A stretch of DNA of 64,000 nucleotides from JBBILU01 sp037444775 (lineage in GTDB: Bacteria > Patescibacteriota > Gracilibacteria > BD1-5 > UBA6164): NCBI GenBank assembly GCA_037444775.1, contig JBBILU010000005.1, forward strand, positions 1 to 64,000. The letters run 5' to 3'. Shown here piece after piece: positions 63,785-64,000 of this stretch; positions within the stretch are counted from its first letter, which is position 1, and every line of letters starts with the position of its first letter. The notes under the pieces are model-generated. The model saw only the letters and a program-made list of their open reading frames with translations, was not told the DNA's origin and made no database searches. The position numbers and the translations under genes are program-made.

Positions 63785-63829
63785 TAATTACTTTTGTTGT
63801 GTAAAAAATTAACGATTAATAAACAAATT

Positions 63830-64000
63830 ATGAATGTTTCTAGTGCAGAATTTATAAAATCAGTTTCTATTAATGAAGAAGAAGTTTTTTTTGATAATAA
63901 AAAGGAAATTGTATTTATTGGAAGATCAAATGTTTGAAAATCTAGTATTATGAATTCTCTAATGTGAAAAAAGGATTTAGTAAAAACTAGTGCGAGAGCT
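63830..64000 (+). CDS. engB: Ribosome-biogenesis GTPase EngB/YsxC (5' part)
   Basis: The first 57 residues are visible before the window ends: 'VSSAEFIKSVSINEEEVFFDNKKEIVFIGRSNVGKSSIMNSLMGKKDLVKTSARA'. The G1 loop GRSNVGKSS with its TGA glycine and the following 'NSLxxxKxLVKTSxxP' are the EngB pattern. It works late in 50S assembly. The rest of the gene is beyond the edge. It starts 45 bases behind the helicase gene and is likely in the same unit. Confidence 0.9.

Noticed and set aside
63537..63812. Acidic 91-codon plus-strand frame rich in Glu and Asp
   Set aside because: It is the shifted frame of the arginine/glycine-rich helicase tail; AGA-TGA repeats read out of frame give GAT/GAG codons.
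1..64000. Prophage or CRISPR array
   Set aside because: No repeat-spacer array and no phage structural genes were found; the holin-like gene belongs to a widespread chromosomal family and the BRO-like gene is a lone pseudogene.

Overview
All 64 kb read coherently only if TGA is translated as glycine (NCBI translation table 25). In-frame TGA falls at invariant glycines: the P-loop of EF-G, the G1 loop of EngB, the TOPRIM and GHKL loops of GyrB, and the RNA-binding tail of a DEAD-box helicase. Genes end only in TAA or TAG. With the very high AT content and the small, streamlined gene set, this points to a Candidate Phyla Radiation bacterium of the Absconditabacteria (SR1) / Gracilibacteria (BD1-5, GN02) group; the window does not decide between them. 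No tRNA, rRNA or CRISPR array was recognised.

Layout. 0-0.7 kb: a truncated ATPase and an IS30-type transposase remnant. 0.7-5.5 kb: tsaB, a PH-like membrane protein, a saccharopine-dehydrogenase-like enzyme, HU, a KhpB/Jag RNA-binding protein and a DUF4143-type ATPase. 5.5-7.5 kb: nested insertion sequences, with an ISAs1-family element inside another transposon. 7.5-20.1 kb: small genes (GIY-YIG, cold shock, rsmA, Nudix), a secreted propeller-like protein, a 1345-residue protein of unknown function, an M3 peptidase, rlmH, a PrsW-like protease and bL33. 20.2-32.7 kb: an envelope and signalling block on the minus strand, comprising an HtrA-like protease, a FecR-like protein coupled to a CHASE2-adenylate cyclase, a divergent DivIC-like protein, and a run from PrgI and a VirB4 N-domain-like protein through a VirB2-like pilin to a holin-like protein, SecG and a large solute-binding protein. 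32.9-45.7 kb: housekeeping genes (glyA, fusA, gyrB, yraN, recR, yvcK, a nucleotidyltransferase-GNAT fusion, a cyclophilin-FKBP lipoprotein, pyrH). 45.7-49.3 kb: an accessory block of toxin-antitoxin genes, an ATPase and decayed genes, bracketed by a 31-bp direct repeat and ending in an IS remnant. 49.3-64 kb: a BASS-like transporter, ruvX, rplI, nusA, an aldehyde dehydrogenase pseudogene, ctpA, two large proteins of unknown function with membrane segments, comF, an exonuclease-helicase fusion, a DEAD-box helicase and the start of engB.

How it fits together. Translation (fusA, rplI, rpmG, rsmA, rlmH, tsaB), DNA repair and topology (gyrB, recR, ruvX, dinG) and envelope protein handling (secG, ctpA, htrA, prsW, PPIase) dominate. 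The most distinctive parts are the pilin / VirB4-N / PrgI operon, which suggests a cell-surface or DNA-uptake apparatus in an organism likely to live on a host, and the FecR-cyclase pair, which suggests envelope-to-cAMP signalling. Most start codons lack a Shine-Dalgarno sequence. Decayed IS copies and pseudogenes show ongoing gene loss. Coordinates and reading frames were worked out by hand; function assignments rest on motifs, not database searches.
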